Numbered from the stretch's first letter, positions 7,529 through 16,397 are shown. The stretch is 64,000 nt of DNA from Promicromonospora iranensis (GCF_028994775.1 NZ_JAJQMN010000009.1:216205-280204), one strand, 5' to 3'. Made by a program: numbers and translations. Notes: generated from the letters alone by a model not told the origin.

Positions 7529-9853
7529 ATGAACCCACGCATCTGTGCCGTCGGGGCGGGAGCTGCTCTGCTGCTCTCCGCCGCCGTCGTACCGATCACC
7601 ACCGCTTCGGCGGCGCCCCCCGCTGACGAGGCGCCCCAGCAGACGGCGCCCACCAGGGAGGACAACCGTCCCGACGCCCTCGCGGAGAAGCAGACCGAGA
7701 AGCGGCAGACCGCCGTGGACATGGTCGCCACCGGTGAGGCGAAGGTCGAGACGCGGGGCAAGGGCGACCGCGCCTCGAAGGTCGTGGAGATCTCTCCGCG
7801 CGAGTACGTGGAGTACGGCGTCGAGGAGACGGCGCAGCTCTTCAGCATCCTGGTGGACTTCGGGGACGAGGTGGACGAGCGCTACCCGGATGCCCCGGCG
7901 GGTCCGTCGCACAACGAGATCCCGGAACCCGCGGCGGACGACAACTCCACCTACTGGGAGCCGGACTTCTCCCGCGACCACTTCATGGAGATGTTCTTCA
8001 CCGGCCTGGAGGATCAGGGCGGCGAGTCGTTCGCCGGCGTCTACGACGAGATGTCGTCGGGCCGGTTCGACCTGCAGGGTGACGTGTCGGACTGGGTCAC
8101 CGTGCCGTACAGCACAGCCTCCTACGGCACCACCGAGTCCGGCGAGGACATGACGCGGTTCATCCAGGACACGGCCGACGCCTGGTACGAGCAGCAGGTC
8201 GCCGCGGGCAAGTCCGCCGAGGAGATCGACGCCTACCTCAAGTCGTTCGACGTCTGGGACCGCTACGACGCGGACGGCGACGGCATCACGTCGGAGCCGG
8301 ACGGCTACATCGACCACTTCCAGGCGATCCACGCCGGCGAGGGCGAGGAGGCCGGCGCACCCGAGTCGGCCATCTGGTCCCACCGCTGGTCCGTGAACCA
8401 GGGTGGCCAGGGCTCGGACGGCCCGGTTGACTTCGCCAAGCTCGGCGGCATCAAGATCGGTGACTCGGACCTGTGGATCCGTGACTACACGACCGAGCCG
8501 GAGAACGGCGGCCTCGGCGTGTTCGCGCACGAGTTCGGCCATGACCTCGGGCTGCCGGACTACTACGACACCGCTGGCGGCGAGAACGGCACCGGCTACT
8601 GGAACCTCATGAGCTCCGGTTCGTGGCTGGGCCACGGCGACGGCACCATCGGCACCACGCCGAACCACATGGGCGCCACCGAGAAGCTGTTCCTGGGCTG
8701 GCTCGACTACGAGACGGTGGAGCCCGGCGAGACGGAGCGCGTCAAGCTCGGCCCGTCGTACCACGCCACCACGCGCGCGCAGGCGGCGATCGTCAACCTG
8801 CCCGACGGCGTCGAGCAGGTGGACCTCGGCGCCGAGCCGCACGGCGTCGAGCCGTTCGACGGCGAGTTCGTCTACTCCGGTACGGGCAACAACCTGAACA
8901 ACACGATCGCCTCGCCGTCGTTCACGGTGGCCGCCGACGGCGCCCTGAGCGCCCAGGTCTGGTACGCCATCGAGGAGGGCTACGACTACGCGTTCGTCGA
9001 GGTGTCCACGGACGACGGCGCGTCCTGGACCGCCCTGCCGAGCAACCTCTCCACCGAGGACGACCCGAACGGCACCAACCCGGGCGGCGGCATCACCGGG
9101 ACCTCGGGGGGCGCCTGGGTCGAGCTGACGGCCGACCTGGCGGAGTACGCCGGCCAGACGGCGTCGGTCCGCTTCCGCTACTCGAGCGACGGCGGCGCCA
9201 ACGAGACCGGCATCGCGGTGGACGACGTCGCCGTGGGTGACGCGCTGACCGAGGACTTCACGGACACGGCCGACTGGACCGTCGACGGCTTCGTGCCGGT
9301 CGGCGCCGACGGCACCTACGAGGTCGCGTACAGCCACTACTACGTCGCCGAGAACCGTGTGTACGGCGGTTACGACACGACGCTGAGGACGGGGCCGTAC
9401 AACTTCGGCTGGAACTTCAGCAACAGCGACAAGGTGGAGCACTACCCGTATCAGGACGGTCTGCTGATCTGGTACGTCAACAGCCTGTACGGCGACAACA
9501 ACGTGTCCCAGCACCCGGGCCACGGCCAGGCGCTGCCGGTCGATGCCCGCCCGCAGGTGATGAAGTGGTCGGACGGCACGATCGCCCGCAACCGCATCCA
9601 GTCCTTCGACGCGACGTTCGGCCTCCAGAAGACCGACAAGCTCTCGCTGCACCGCGAGGTGTCGGAGTCCGAGCTGACCACGCTGGTCCAGGGCAAGCAG
9701 GCGCCGGTGTGGAAGTTCGACGACACCGACCCCGAGGCGTACTGGGACAAGGAGAACCCCGGTAACTCCGTGAAGGTCGGCGGCACCGGCACCACCATCA
9801 AGGTGCTGTCCCAGGACACGAAGCGCGGCCAGATGATCATCCGGGTCAACTGA
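7529..9853 (+). CDS. Secreted M6-family (immune inhibitor A-like) zinc metalloprotease
   Basis: 774 aa; ATG at 7529 directly follows a GGAGGAAA Shine-Dalgarno and exposes a signal peptide (about residues 8-28, TASAAP). A propeptide of about 80 residues precedes the catalytic domain. The zinc motif is H334-E335-x-x-H338 in AHEFGHDLGLPDYYD, followed by the M6 Met-turn region NLMSSGSW. An EF-hand-like loop DRYDADGDG (about 245-252) is a probable calcium site. The C-terminal half contains a beta-sandwich with VEVSTDDGASWTAL and RFRYSSDGG, typical of InhA-type C-terminal domains. Such enzymes degrade extracellular proteins and are calcium-stabilised. The hairpin at 9866-9903 follows 13 nt after the stop. 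Confidence 0.92.
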   Translation: MNPRICAVGAGAALLLSAAVVPITTASAAPPADEAPQQTAPTREDNRPDALAEKQTEKRQTAVDMVATGEAKVETRGKGDRASKVVEISPREYVEYGVEETAQLFSILVDFGDEVDERYPDAPAGPSHNEIPEPAADDNSTYWEPDFSRDHFMEMFFTGLEDQGGESFAGVYDEMSSGRFDLQGDVSDWVTVPYSTASYGTTESGEDMTRFIQDTADAWYEQQVAAGKSAEEIDAYLKSFDVWDRYDADGDGITSEPDGYIDHFQAIHAGEGEEAGAPESAIWSHRWSVNQGGQGSDGPVDFAKLGGIKIGDSDLWIRDYTTEPENGGLGVFAHEFGHDLGLPDYYDTAGGENGTGYWNLMSSGSWLGHGDGTIGTTPNHMGATEKLFLGWLDYETVEPGETERVKLGPSYHATTRAQAAIVNLPDGVEQVDLGAEPHGVEPFDGEFVYSGTGNNLNNTIASPSFTVAADGALSAQVWYAIEEGYDYAFVEVSTDDGASWTALPSNLSTEDDPNGTNPGGGITGTSGGAWVELTADLAEYAGQTASVRFRYSSDGGANETGIAVDDVAVGDALTEDFTDTADWTVDGFVPVGADGTYEVAYSHYYVAENRVYGGYDTTLRTGPYNFGWNFSNSDKVEHYPYQDGLLIWYVNSLYGDNNVSQHPGHGQALPVDARPQVMKWSDGTIARNRIQSFDATFGLQKTDKLSLHREVSESELTTLVQGKQAPVWKFDDTDPEAYWDKENPGNSVKVGGTGTTIKVLSQDTKRGQMIIRVN

Positions 9854-9865
9854 CCCGCACCCCGC

Positions 9866-9903
9866 CGAGGTAGTCACCCAGTTCGCACTGGGTGACTACC
9901 TCG
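9866..9903. terminator. 16-bp perfect hairpin (type B palindrome), probable terminator
   Basis: CGAGGTAGTCACCCAG (9866-9881), 6-nt loop, exact reverse complement (9888-9903). It follows the M6 protease stop by 13 nt. The right arm GTGACTACCTCG recurs at two other intergenic hairpins in the window, and a further partial copy, AGGTGACTACC, lies just downstream at 9922-9932. Confidence 0.7.
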
Positions 9904-9961
9904 CTGCACGACCACCTCGCCAGGTGACTACCGCGGCACAGGGGGCACTACGCTCGAACGC

Positions 9962-10942
9962 ATGACACACCTGCGATGGGGCATCCTGGCGGCCGGCGGG
10001 ATCGCCGCGAGCTTCACATCAGACCTGAACGACAACGGCTTCACCGTGCAGGCGGTGGGGTCACGATCCCTGGAGAAGGCGCGAGCGTTCGCCGACCGCT
10101 TCGGCATCCCGACGGCACACGGCTCGTACGAGAACCTCGTGAACGATCCCGAGGTCGACATCGTCTACGTCGCGACGCCGCACCCGATGCACGCCGAGGC
10201 CGCGAAGCTCGTGCTGGGGGCCGGCAAGCACGTGCTGGTCGAGAAGCCGTTCACCGTCAACGCCGCCGAGGCGCGCGAGATCGCTGAGCTCGCCGAGCAG
10301 AAGGGCCTCGTGGCGCTGGAGGCCATGTGGTCCCGCTTCCTGCCGCACATGGCGCGCGTGCGCGAGATCATCGCGTCGGGCGTGCTCGGCGAGGTGCGGA
10401 CCCTGATGGTGGACCACACCCAGGACCTCTCCGACGACCCCACGCACCGCATCAACGACCTGGCCCTGGGCGGCGGTTCGCTGCTCGACCTGGGCATCTA
10501 CCCGGTCTCGTTCGCGTGGGACGTGTTCGGCGAGCCGCTCACCATCCAGTCGCACGCGACGTTCAAGGAGACCGGCGCGGACGCGACGATCGCCACGATC
10601 TTCGGGTACGACGGCGCCCGGGTCGCCACGACGATCTCGGCCTCGGACACGAAGGGCCCCAATCGGGCGTCGATCCTCGGCACCGAGGGCCGCATCGAGA
10701 TCGACGCCGTCTGGTACAACCCGGCGACGGTCCACGTGTACGACGCCGCGGGTACCGAGACCGAGACGTTCACCGCCGAGGTCACGGGCCGCGGCATGCA
10801 CTTCCAGGCCGCCGAGGCGGAGCGCCTGGTCGCGGCCGGCGAGCTCGACAGCCCGCTGCTGTCGCGCGCCGAGACCGTGGCGATCATGGGCACGCTGGAC
10901 ACGATCCGCGAGCAGATCGGCCTGAAGTACCCGGGGGAGTAG
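9962..10942 (+). CDS. Gfo/Idh/MocA-family NAD(P)-dependent oxidoreductase
   Basis: 326 aa. The N-terminal Rossmann fold opens with WGILAAGGIAASF; the family motif EKP is at residues 94-96 in VLVEKPFTVNA, with the catalytic lysine at 95. The C-terminal alpha/beta domain carries GGGSLLDLGIYPVSF, whose Asp and Tyr correspond to family active-site positions, and resembles the dimeric dihydrodiol/anhydrofructose dehydrogenase branch. Reactions in the family are redox steps on sugars or cyclitols; the substrate is not predictable. The upstream region lacks a clear Shine-Dalgarno, so translation may be leaderless or weak. It ends 22 nt before a 62-bp nested palindrome shared with the convergent ABC operon. 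Confidence 0.85.
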   Translation: MTHLRWGILAAGGIAASFTSDLNDNGFTVQAVGSRSLEKARAFADRFGIPTAHGSYENLVNDPEVDIVYVATPHPMHAEAAKLVLGAGKHVLVEKPFTVNAAEAREIAELAEQKGLVALEAMWSRFLPHMARVREIIASGVLGEVRTLMVDHTQDLSDDPTHRINDLALGGGSLLDLGIYPVSFAWDVFGEPLTIQSHATFKETGADATIATIFGYDGARVATTISASDTKGPNRASILGTEGRIEIDAVWYNPATVHVYDAAGTETETFTAEVTGRGMHFQAAEAERLVAAGELDSPLLSRAETVAIMGTLDTIREQIGLKYPGE

Positions 10943-10963
10943 CCTCTCCGCCGTCTCCACCCC

Positions 10964-11025
10964 CTTCGAGGTCTAAGTTTCTCCGTTCTGAAACGGTTCA
11001 GAGCGAAGGCACTTAGACCTCGAAG
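10964..11025. repeat. 62-bp nested palindrome, copy 1 (type A element)
   Basis: Outer arms: CCTTCGAGGTCTAAGT (10963-10978) and its exact complement (11011-11026). Inside lies a second hairpin, CGTTCTGAA / TTCAGAGCG around ACGG. It is between convergent genes, so it could terminate both. A near-identical copy is at 35936-35997; the two differ at only a handful of positions, mostly in the inner stem, where this copy has a G-T wobble. Confidence 0.85.
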
Positions 11026-11030
11026 GTGGG

Positions 11031-11888
11031 TCAGTCCAGCGGGTGCAGGATCCGGTCGAGGAAGCGGCGCGTCCGCTCCTCGGCCGGCTGGGAGAAGATC
11101 TGTGCGGGCGCGCCACGCTCGACCACCACACCGCCGTCGAGGAACAGCACCTCGTCCGCGACCTGACGCGCGAACTGCAGCTCGTGCGTCACCACCACCA
11201 TGGTCCAGCCCTCGTCCGCGAGCTCCTTCATCACGGTCAGGACCTCGCCCACGAGCTCGGGGTCGAGGGCCGACGTCGGCTCGTCGAACAGCAGGAGGTC
11301 CGGTTCGAGCGCCAGCGCGCGCACGATCCCGACGCGCTGCTGCTGGCCGCCGGACAGCTCGTGCGGGTAGGCGTCGCGCTTGTCCTCGAGCCCCACGCGG
11401 GCCAGGAGCTCCTCAGCACGGTTGACCGCCGTCGCGCGGGGGATCCGCTTGACCTGCGTGGGGCCCTCGATCACGTTCTCCAGCACCGTGCGGTGCGGGA
11501 ACAGGTTGTGGTGCTGGAACACCATCGCCGACCGGTCGCGCAGGGCGGCCCGGTCCGCCTTCGCCCGGCGGGCTCCGGCGCGCCGGCCCGCCCAGGCGCC
11601 GGTCGTGGCGGCGGCCTGGGCACCGAAGTCCACCACGGGCCCGCCGGCGACCTGGACCAGCCCGGCGTCGGGTGTCTCCAGTCCGTTGAGCGAGCGGAGC
11701 ACCGTCGTCTTTCCACTGCCTGACGGGCCGATCAGCGCGATCACCTCGCCGCGCCGAACCTCCAGGTCCACGCCGCGCAGCACGTGGTTGGTGCCGAACG
11801 ACTTCTCGATGCCGCGGGCGGTCAGCAGCGTGTCGGGTACGGGGCGATCGGAGGGCTCGGGTCGATCGGACGGGTCAGTGGGCGACAT
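11031..11888 (-). CDS. Polar amino acid ABC transporter ATP-binding protein
   Basis: 285 aa ABC ATPase of the GlnQ/HisP type: Walker [11 protein letters not shown]-loop [15 protein letters not shown], signature LSGGQQQR, Walker [13 protein letters not shown], switch histidine in VVTHELQFA. An Arg/Ala-rich insert of about 35 residues ([17 protein letters not shown]) sits between Walker A and the Q-loop and is longer than in family members from memory. The gene starts inside the end of the permease gene (14-bp overlap), so the two are translationally coupled. With the permease and binding lipoprotein upstream it makes a complete importer. It powers uptake from the cytoplasmic face. Confidence 0.9.
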   Translation of the reverse strand: MSPTDPSDRPEPSDRPVPDTLLTARGIEKSFGTNHVLRGVDLEVRRGEVIALIGPSGSGKTTVLRSLNGLETPDAGLVQVAGGPVVDFGAQAAATTGAWAGRRAGARRAKADRAALRDRSAMVFQHHNLFPHRTVLENVIEGPTQVKRIPRATAVNRAEELLARVGLEDKRDAYPHELSGGQQQRVGIVRALALEPDLLLFDEPTSALDPELVGEVLTVMKELADEGWTMVVVTHELQFARQVADEVLFLDGGVVVERGAPAQIFSQPAEERTRRFLDRILHPLD

Positions 11889-12534
11889 ACCGGTCCAGCC
11901 TCTTCTCGATCGCGTTCTGGCCGGTGGCGAGCACCGTGCAGAACATCCAGTAGATCAGGGCCGCCTCGGTGTAGATCACCATGAACTCGTTGGAGAACGC
12001 GGCGATCTCCTGCGCCTTGCGGAACATCTCGGTCACCAGGATGACCGTGGCCAGTGACGTGTCCTTGACCAGCGAGATGAACGTGTTCGACAGCGGCGGC
12101 ACCGAAACGCGCGCGGCCTGCGGCAGGATGATCCGGCTGAGCGTCCGGACCGGCGACATGCCCACCGTCCAGCCCGCCTCCCACTGTCCCTTGGGCACGG
12201 ACAGGATCGCCGCACGGATCACCTCGGCCGCGTAGCCGCCGACGTTCATCGAGAACGCGATGATCGCGGCGGGCCAGGGGTCGAACCGGACACCGAGCTG
12301 CGGCAGCCCGTAGAAGATGATGAAGAGCTGTACCAGCAGCGGTGTGCCGCGGATCAGCGAGACGTACGCGCGGCCGACCCATGACAGCACCGGGTTCGGC
12401 GACAGCCGCAGGAGCGCCACGACGAGTGCGAGCACCAGCCCGATCGCGAACGACGCGAGGGCCAGCGGGATGGTGCCGACGAGGCCGCCCCGCAGGAGCG
12501 GCCAGAACGAGTCGGCGACGAGCTGCCAGTCCAT
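11875..12534 (-). CDS. Polar amino acid ABC transporter permease (HisM/TcyB type)
   Basis: 219 aa membrane protein with about five hydrophobic helices, first [22 protein letters not shown]. The region [19 protein letters not shown] followed by [25 protein letters not shown] is the EAA loop that docks the ATPase in His/Gln/cystine-type importers. A single permease gene means a homodimer is likely. It lies 44 nt downstream of the binding-protein gene and overlaps the ATPase gene by 14 bp, giving the order binding protein, permease, ATPase on the minus strand. Confidence 0.9.
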   Translation of the reverse strand: MDWQLVADSFWPLLRGGLVGTIPLALASFAIGLVLALVVALLRLSPNPVLSWVGRAYVSLIRGTPLLVQLFIIFYGLPQLGVRFDPWPAAIIAFSMNVGGYAAEVIRAAILSVPKGQWEAGWTVGMSPVRTLSRIILPQAARVSVPPLSNTFISLVKDTSLATVILVTEMFRKAQEIAAFSNEFMVIYTEAALIYWMFCTVLATGQNAIEKRLDRYVAH

Positions 12535-12578
12535 GTATCCCTCTCCCCGCGGTCAGCGGAGAAGTGTCGCGCGCGGGT

Positions 12579-13376
12579 TCACTCCGAGACGTCCTCGCCG
12601 AAGTACTTCTCGCCCAGCTCGGCGAGGGTACCGTCGGCGCGCAGGTCCTCCAGGGCGCCGTCGATCGCCTCGGCGAGAGCCTCGCGCTCCGGCGTCACGA
12701 CGAACGCCGACTGCGACTCCTCCTCGGTCTCCGCGGCGACCTTGATGCCGGAGGCGTCCTCGGTGTTGGCGTAGTCGAGGTAGGTCAGGCTGTCGTTGAT
12801 CGTCGCGTCGACGCGGCCCTGCTCCAGCAGGGCGACCGCCTGCGCCCAGCCCTCGACGGCCTCGACCGTGGCGCCGCTCTCCTTGGCGAGCTCGTTCCAG
12901 TTGCTCGTGAGCGACTGGGCGGTGGTCTTGCCGTCGAGGTCGGCGAAGCTCGTGATGTCGTTGTTGTCAGCGGGCACGACGAGCACGCCGGTCGACACCG
13001 TGTACGGCGTCGAGAAGACGTAGTCGGCCTCACGCTCCGGGGTGATCGTCACCTGGTTCGCGATGGTGTCGAAGCGCCCCGCGTCCAGACCGGCGAAGAT
13101 CGCGTCCCACTGTGTCTCCTCGAACGTGACCTCGACACCCAGGTTCCCGGCGACTGCCTCGGCGACCTCGACGTCGTAACCGACCAGCTCGCCCGACTCG
13201 TCGTGGTAGCTGAACGGCCGGTAGGTGCCCTCCGTGGCGACGGTCAGTGTGTCGCCCGACACCAGGCCGAGCTCCTCGCCCGCGCCACCGGGCTCACCGG
13301 AGCTGCCGCAGCCGGTCAGGGCCAGGAGGGCAGCGGAGGCTGCGGCGGCCGTGAGGAGGGCGCGGTTGCGAGACAT
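12579..13376 (-). CDS. Amino acid ABC transporter substrate-binding lipoprotein, possibly cystine-specific
   Basis: 265 aa from ATG at 13376 (GGAG 8 nt upstream), with a signal sequence and lipobox LTGC at about residue 22. The SBP family 3 fold is clear: VATEGTYRPFSYHDESGE, GYDVEVAEAVAGNLGV, FDTIANQVTITPERE, and the hinge region AQSLTSNWNELAKESGA with QGRVDATINDSLTYLDY. The last two stretches resemble TcyA/FliY-type L-cystine binding proteins, which is why cystine is suggested; glutamate or another polar amino acid cannot be excluded. First gene of the three-gene importer operon. A 7-bp inverted repeat lies 28 nt upstream of the start. Confidence 0.85.
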   Translation of the reverse strand: MSRNRALLTAAAASAALLALTGCGSSGEPGGAGEELGLVSGDTLTVATEGTYRPFSYHDESGELVGYDVEVAEAVAGNLGVEVTFEETQWDAIFAGLDAGRFDTIANQVTITPEREADYVFSTPYTVSTGVLVVPADNNDITSFADLDGKTTAQSLTSNWNELAKESGATVEAVEGWAQAVALLEQGRVDATINDSLTYLDYANTEDASGIKVAAETEEESQSAFVVTPEREALAEAIDGALEDLRADGTLAELGEKYFGEDVSE

Positions 13377-13403
13377 GGTGAAAGCTCCGTTCGACGGTTG
13401 ACA

Positions 13404-13424
13404 CGCATCGACATTGCCGATGCG
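13404..13424. promoter_or_regulatory. Inverted repeat CGCATCG-N7-CGATGCG in the importer leader
   Basis: Perfect 7-bp arms (13404-13410, 13418-13424) in the 80-nt gap between the AraC regulator stop and the binding-protein start. It may be an operator or a small RNA hairpin; the AraC-type regulator encoded next door is a candidate binder, though AraC sites are usually direct repeats. Confidence 0.3.
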
Positions 13425-13456
13425 CGACCCAAAACTAACTGATAGTCGGCGGGAAC

Positions 13457-14404
13457 TCACACACGCTCGCCCCGGCGCCACCGGTCGGGCGTGGTCCCGT
13501 ACCGGTCCTTGAACCGCCGCACCAGATACGTCGCGTCGCGCAGACCGGTGCGTGCGGCGACGACGCCGAGCGGCAGGTCGGTGTCGCGGAGCATCCGCCG
13601 CACCTCTGTCATGCGCCGCTCGGTGATCCATTCGAGCAGGGTGCGGCCCGTGCGCTCGCGGACCACGGTGGTCAGGTGGCCGGGCGTGTAGCCCAGTGCC
13701 CGTGCGACGTCGGACGCCGACACCGGCTCGCGGAACGTGGCCTCGATCTCGTCGAAGACCCGCGTCACCAGTGGGTCCGGAGGTGCCGGGGCCGACGGCG
13801 CCAGCCGTGCCGCCCCGATCAGGATCCGCGTCAGCAGGGCCGCCGCGGCGTCGCGCGCTCCCAGCCGGCCCGGCTCCGCCAGCTCCTCCTGGAGCTCCGT
13901 CAGCCACTCCGCCCAGCGGGGGCGCTCGGCGACCGGGACACGAGCGCTCGACCCGGCGGGCGGCGTCGCGAGCGCGAACAGCGAGAGGATCGGGTGGTGT
14001 GCCCAGGCGAGGGGTGAGACCGAGGCGAGCGAGGGGACGGCGTCCGGCGTGAAGGCGACACTCCAGGCCCGGCAGTGGTGCAGGTCGGTGAGCGCCGCCG
14101 AACCGATCGCCTGCCCGGGCGGGATGGCGTGCACGTCGCCGTCGCGCAGCGGGGTGTCGTGGTTGCCCAGTGCCACCGTGCCGCCGCCGCGCTCGACGTA
14201 CACGAGCACGAGGAAGTCGTGCGCGTGCCGGTGGTCCGGCTCCAGGTGCGGGTGACCGGCCTCGAAGTCGATCCGGGTGACCTGCATCGGCGGCGTGCCC
14301 GGGCGTGCCTGGTGCCGGTACACCGGCGTGCCGTCCGGGCGCACCGTGCGCAGGCGGGCCTGTGAGCGCGCGTCGTTCGCGGCGTCGCCCGAGGATGCTG
14401 TCAT
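13457..14404 (-). CDS. AraC-family transcriptional regulator with N-terminal cupin domain
   Basis: About 315 aa. The N-terminal half is a cupin sensor (EPDHRHAHDFLVLVYVERGG, DGDVHAIPPGQ), which in this family binds a small effector. The C-terminal 100 residues are a double HTH: SASDVARALGYTPGHLTTVVRERTG as first HTH and GVVAARTGLRDATYLVRRFKDRYG as second. ATG at 14404 has GGTGAGG at suitable spacing; an in-frame GTG at 14410 is the alternative and adds two residues. It begins a few bases after the stop of the CDF transporter gene, so both are probably cotranscribed; its target may be that operon or the downstream amino acid importer. Confidence 0.85.
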   Translation of the reverse strand: MTASSGDAANDARSQARLRTVRPDGTPVYRHQARPGTPPMQVTRIDFEAGHPHLEPDHRHAHDFLVLVYVERGGGTVALGNHDTPLRDGDVHAIPPGQAIGSAALTDLHHCRAWSVAFTPDAVPSLASVSPLAWAHHPILSLFALATPPAGSSARVPVAERPRWAEWLTELQEELAEPGRLGARDAAAALLTRILIGAARLAPSAPAPPDPLVTRVFDEIEATFREPVSASDVARALGYTPGHLTTVVRERTGRTLLEWITERRMTEVRRMLRDTDLPLGVVAARTGLRDATYLVRRFKDRYGTTPDRWRRGERV

Positions 14405-14411
14405 CGTCACC

Positions 14412-15335
14412 TCACCGGTCGCTCGGCACGGCCGGGGTCAGCACGGCGTCGACGATCTGCGGGACGCGCTCGAGCTGCTGCTCGAGGTCACGCAGCCGGA
14501 CCGCCACGTGGGACTCGGACTCGTCGCCGGGCAGGTCGATGCTCGCGACCAGCAGGATCTGCCGCGGTCCGACGAACTCCAGGCGCAGGTGGCCCACCCG
14601 CTGCACACCGGGCAGGGCCTCGACCCGCTCCCGGACCGCCTGATGGATCCGCTCGTCGGCCACCTCACCGGTCAGGAACCGCCGGTTGCGGTCGAACAGC
14701 ACCACCGCCACGACGCAAAGCAGCACGCCCACCAGGATCGAGCCGATCGCGTCGTACCGGCCGTCCCCCGTGACCTGGTGCAACGCCATGCTGCCTGCCG
14801 CGATGACCAGACCGACGAGCGCCGCGGCGTCCTCGGCGAGCACCGCGCGGAGGGTCGGGTCCGAGGTGGCCAGCGCATGGTCGAGGAGGTCCCGCCCGAG
14901 GGCCCGGGCCTCCGCCCTGGTGCGGCGGTACGCCTGCACGAACGACACCCCTTCGAGGCAGAACGCGACGGCGAGCACGATGTACCCGACCGTGTACGAA
15001 CCGGTCTCGCCCGTCGCGTCGAACTCCTGGATGCCGTGATAGACCGACACCGCACCGCCGGCGACGAACAGCCCGAGCGCGGCCAGCATGGACCAGACGT
15101 AGGCCTCCCGGCCGTAACCGAGGGGGCGGTTCGTGTCCGGCGCCCGGCTCGCCTTCCGCTCGGCGATCAGCAGGAAGACCTCGTTGCCCGTGTCCGCCCA
15201 CGAGTGTGCGGCCTCGGCCACCATCGACGCCGACCCCGTGAGGACCGCGGCGATCGACTTGGCCGTCGCCACCGCGAAGTTGGCGGCGAAGGCGATCACC
15301 ACGGTCAGCCCCGAGCCAGCCCGATCCCGCGCCAT
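14412..15335 (-). CDS. Cation diffusion facilitator (CDF) metal exporter
   Basis: 307 aa. Six membrane helices are indicated. Helix 2 contains EAAHSWADTGNEVFLL, with the His/Asp pair that forms half of the CDF transport site; the helix 5 equivalent, LAEDAAALVGLVI, has Glu-Asp in place of the common His-x-x-x-Asp, as in the SLC30A9-like branch, so specificity may differ from plain zinc exporters. RRFLTGEVADERI leads into the cytoplasmic C-terminal domain HLRLEFVGPRQILLVASIDL. CDF proteins expel divalent metals by proton exchange. The divergent methyltransferase gene at 15609 carries a histidine-rich insert, which hints at a shared metal theme. Confidence 0.88.
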   Translation of the reverse strand: MARDRAGSGLTVVIAFAANFAVATAKSIAAVLTGSASMVAEAAHSWADTGNEVFLLIAERKASRAPDTNRPLGYGREAYVWSMLAALGLFVAGGAVSVYHGIQEFDATGETGSYTVGYIVLAVAFCLEGVSFVQAYRRTRAEARALGRDLLDHALATSDPTLRAVLAEDAAALVGLVIAAGSMALHQVTGDGRYDAIGSILVGVLLCVVAVVLFDRNRRFLTGEVADERIHQAVRERVEALPGVQRVGHLRLEFVGPRQILLVASIDLPGDESESHVAVRLRDLEQQLERVPQIVDAVLTPAVPSDR

Positions 15336-15393
15336 GCGCTCCCCCTCCGTCGTGACCCGTTCGACGCTACCGCCGTCCCGGTGCGGATGCCCG

Positions 15394-15426
15394 ACTGGTC
15401 GGCAGACTGGTCGGCAGACTGGTCGC
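15394..15426. repeat. 12-bp tandem repeat GACTGGTCGGCA, about 2.75 copies
   Basis: Two exact units plus a partial third (GACTGGTCG) in the 273-bp divergent interval between the CDF exporter and the methyltransferase. Apart from this repeat I see only short G/C-rich sequence in 15336-15608, no RNA gene. Confidence 0.7.
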
Positions 15427-15608
15427 CCGCGCGCCGACGTGAGTACGGACCGGCTCGCGGAGACCGGGCTCGAACCGAGGATCGTGCGATCGTCACCGAC
15501 TTACGTCCTGTCCGCGCCCCGCAGGACGTCCGATGCTGGTGTGCAGCGGGACCCGCGCCGCGGGACCGTGGAACCAGTCGCTTCACCACCGGACGGAAGG
15601 CACCCCGG

Positions 15609-16376
15609 ATGAGCACGACAGTGCAGATCCTCGACAAGCGCACCCCCGAGGAACGCGAGCGCGAGTTCTTGCCGGGGATGGGCAAGCCCTGGTTGCTCCC
15701 GTTCTACGACCTGTTCGCCCAGGGCGCCGGAGTGCGCGCCCTGCACGAGCGGGCGGCGGCGCTCGCGGACGTCGCGCCCGGGGAGTCCGTGCTCGACGTC
15801 GGCTGCGGCACCGCGAACCTGTCGCTCGCCGTGCTGCGTGCACAGCCGGCAGCCCGGGTCACGGGCCTGGACCCCGACGCCGCCGCGTTGCGCGTCGCCG
15901 CCCGCAAGGCGACCCGGCGCCGCATGCCGCTCACGCTTGTCCAGGGGTTCGCCGACCGGCTCCCGACCGGCGACGGGTCGCTCGACCACATCGTGTCCGC
16001 GCTCGCGCTGCACCACGTACCCGAGGAGGGACGGCTCCTGTTCGCGCGCGAGGCCTTCCGGGCGCTCCGCCCGGGCGGGACGGTGACGATCGTGGACTTC
16101 GGGAGCTCGGACGACGCGGATGAGGACGCGGATGCCGGGGCGCATGGGCACGGGGCCGGTCACGGTCATGAGCACGGTCGCGAGCACGGTCATGAGCACG
16201 GTCACGGCAGGCTCCGGGGACACGGGAAGTCGCACGGGCACGGGAAGCCGCGGGCGCACGGCCCGAGCGACCTGGTGCGCCTCCTCACGGACGCCGGGTT
16301 CACCGGCGCCCGTGAGGTCGAGCGTGTGGAGCACCGCTTCGGGCCGATGGCGTTCGTCCAGGCCACGCGAGCCTGA
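15609..16376 (+). CDS. Class I SAM-dependent methyltransferase with histidine-rich insert
   Basis: 255 aa from ATG at 15609 (GGAAGG 8 nt upstream). The Rossmann methyltransferase core is clear: SAM-binding VLDVGCGTANLSL (61-73), acidic motif LDPDAAALRVA, LDHIVSALALHHV (125-137) and LRPGGTVTIVDFG (153-165). Between the last core strands, residues 179-217 contain 13 histidines in 39 residues (HGHG, HEHG and related units), preceded by an Asp-rich run; this could bind nickel, zinc or copper. Core motifs resemble UbiE-like enzymes; the methyl acceptor is unknown. Divergent from the CDF metal exporter. The insert may serve metal storage, chaperoning or sensing, which is inference. Confidence 0.8.
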   Translation: MSTTVQILDKRTPEEREREFLPGMGKPWLLPFYDLFAQGAGVRALHERAAALADVAPGESVLDVGCGTANLSLAVLRAQPAARVTGLDPDAAALRVAARKATRRRMPLTLVQGFADRLPTGDGSLDHIVSALALHHVPEEGRLLFAREAFRALRPGGTVTIVDFGSSDDADEDADAGAHGHGAGHGHEHGREHGHEHGHGRLRGHGKSHGHGKPRAHGPSDLVRLLTDAGFTGAREVERVEHRFGPMAFVQATRA

Positions 16377-16397
16377 CCGGCCCGAGACGTCGGGGGA

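Noticed and set aside
7409..9877. 822-codon open frame antisense to the M6 protease gene
   Set aside because: It is a mirror of the protease codons in high-GC DNA; product is Val/Arg/Leu-rich low-complexity with no RBS or family, while the sense frame has clear motifs.
15466..15480. tRNA T-arm-like sequence GGGCTCGAACCGAGG (minus strand GGTTCGAGCC)
   Set aside because: The flanking bases do not form a T-stem, and no acceptor, D or anticodon stem can be built around it.
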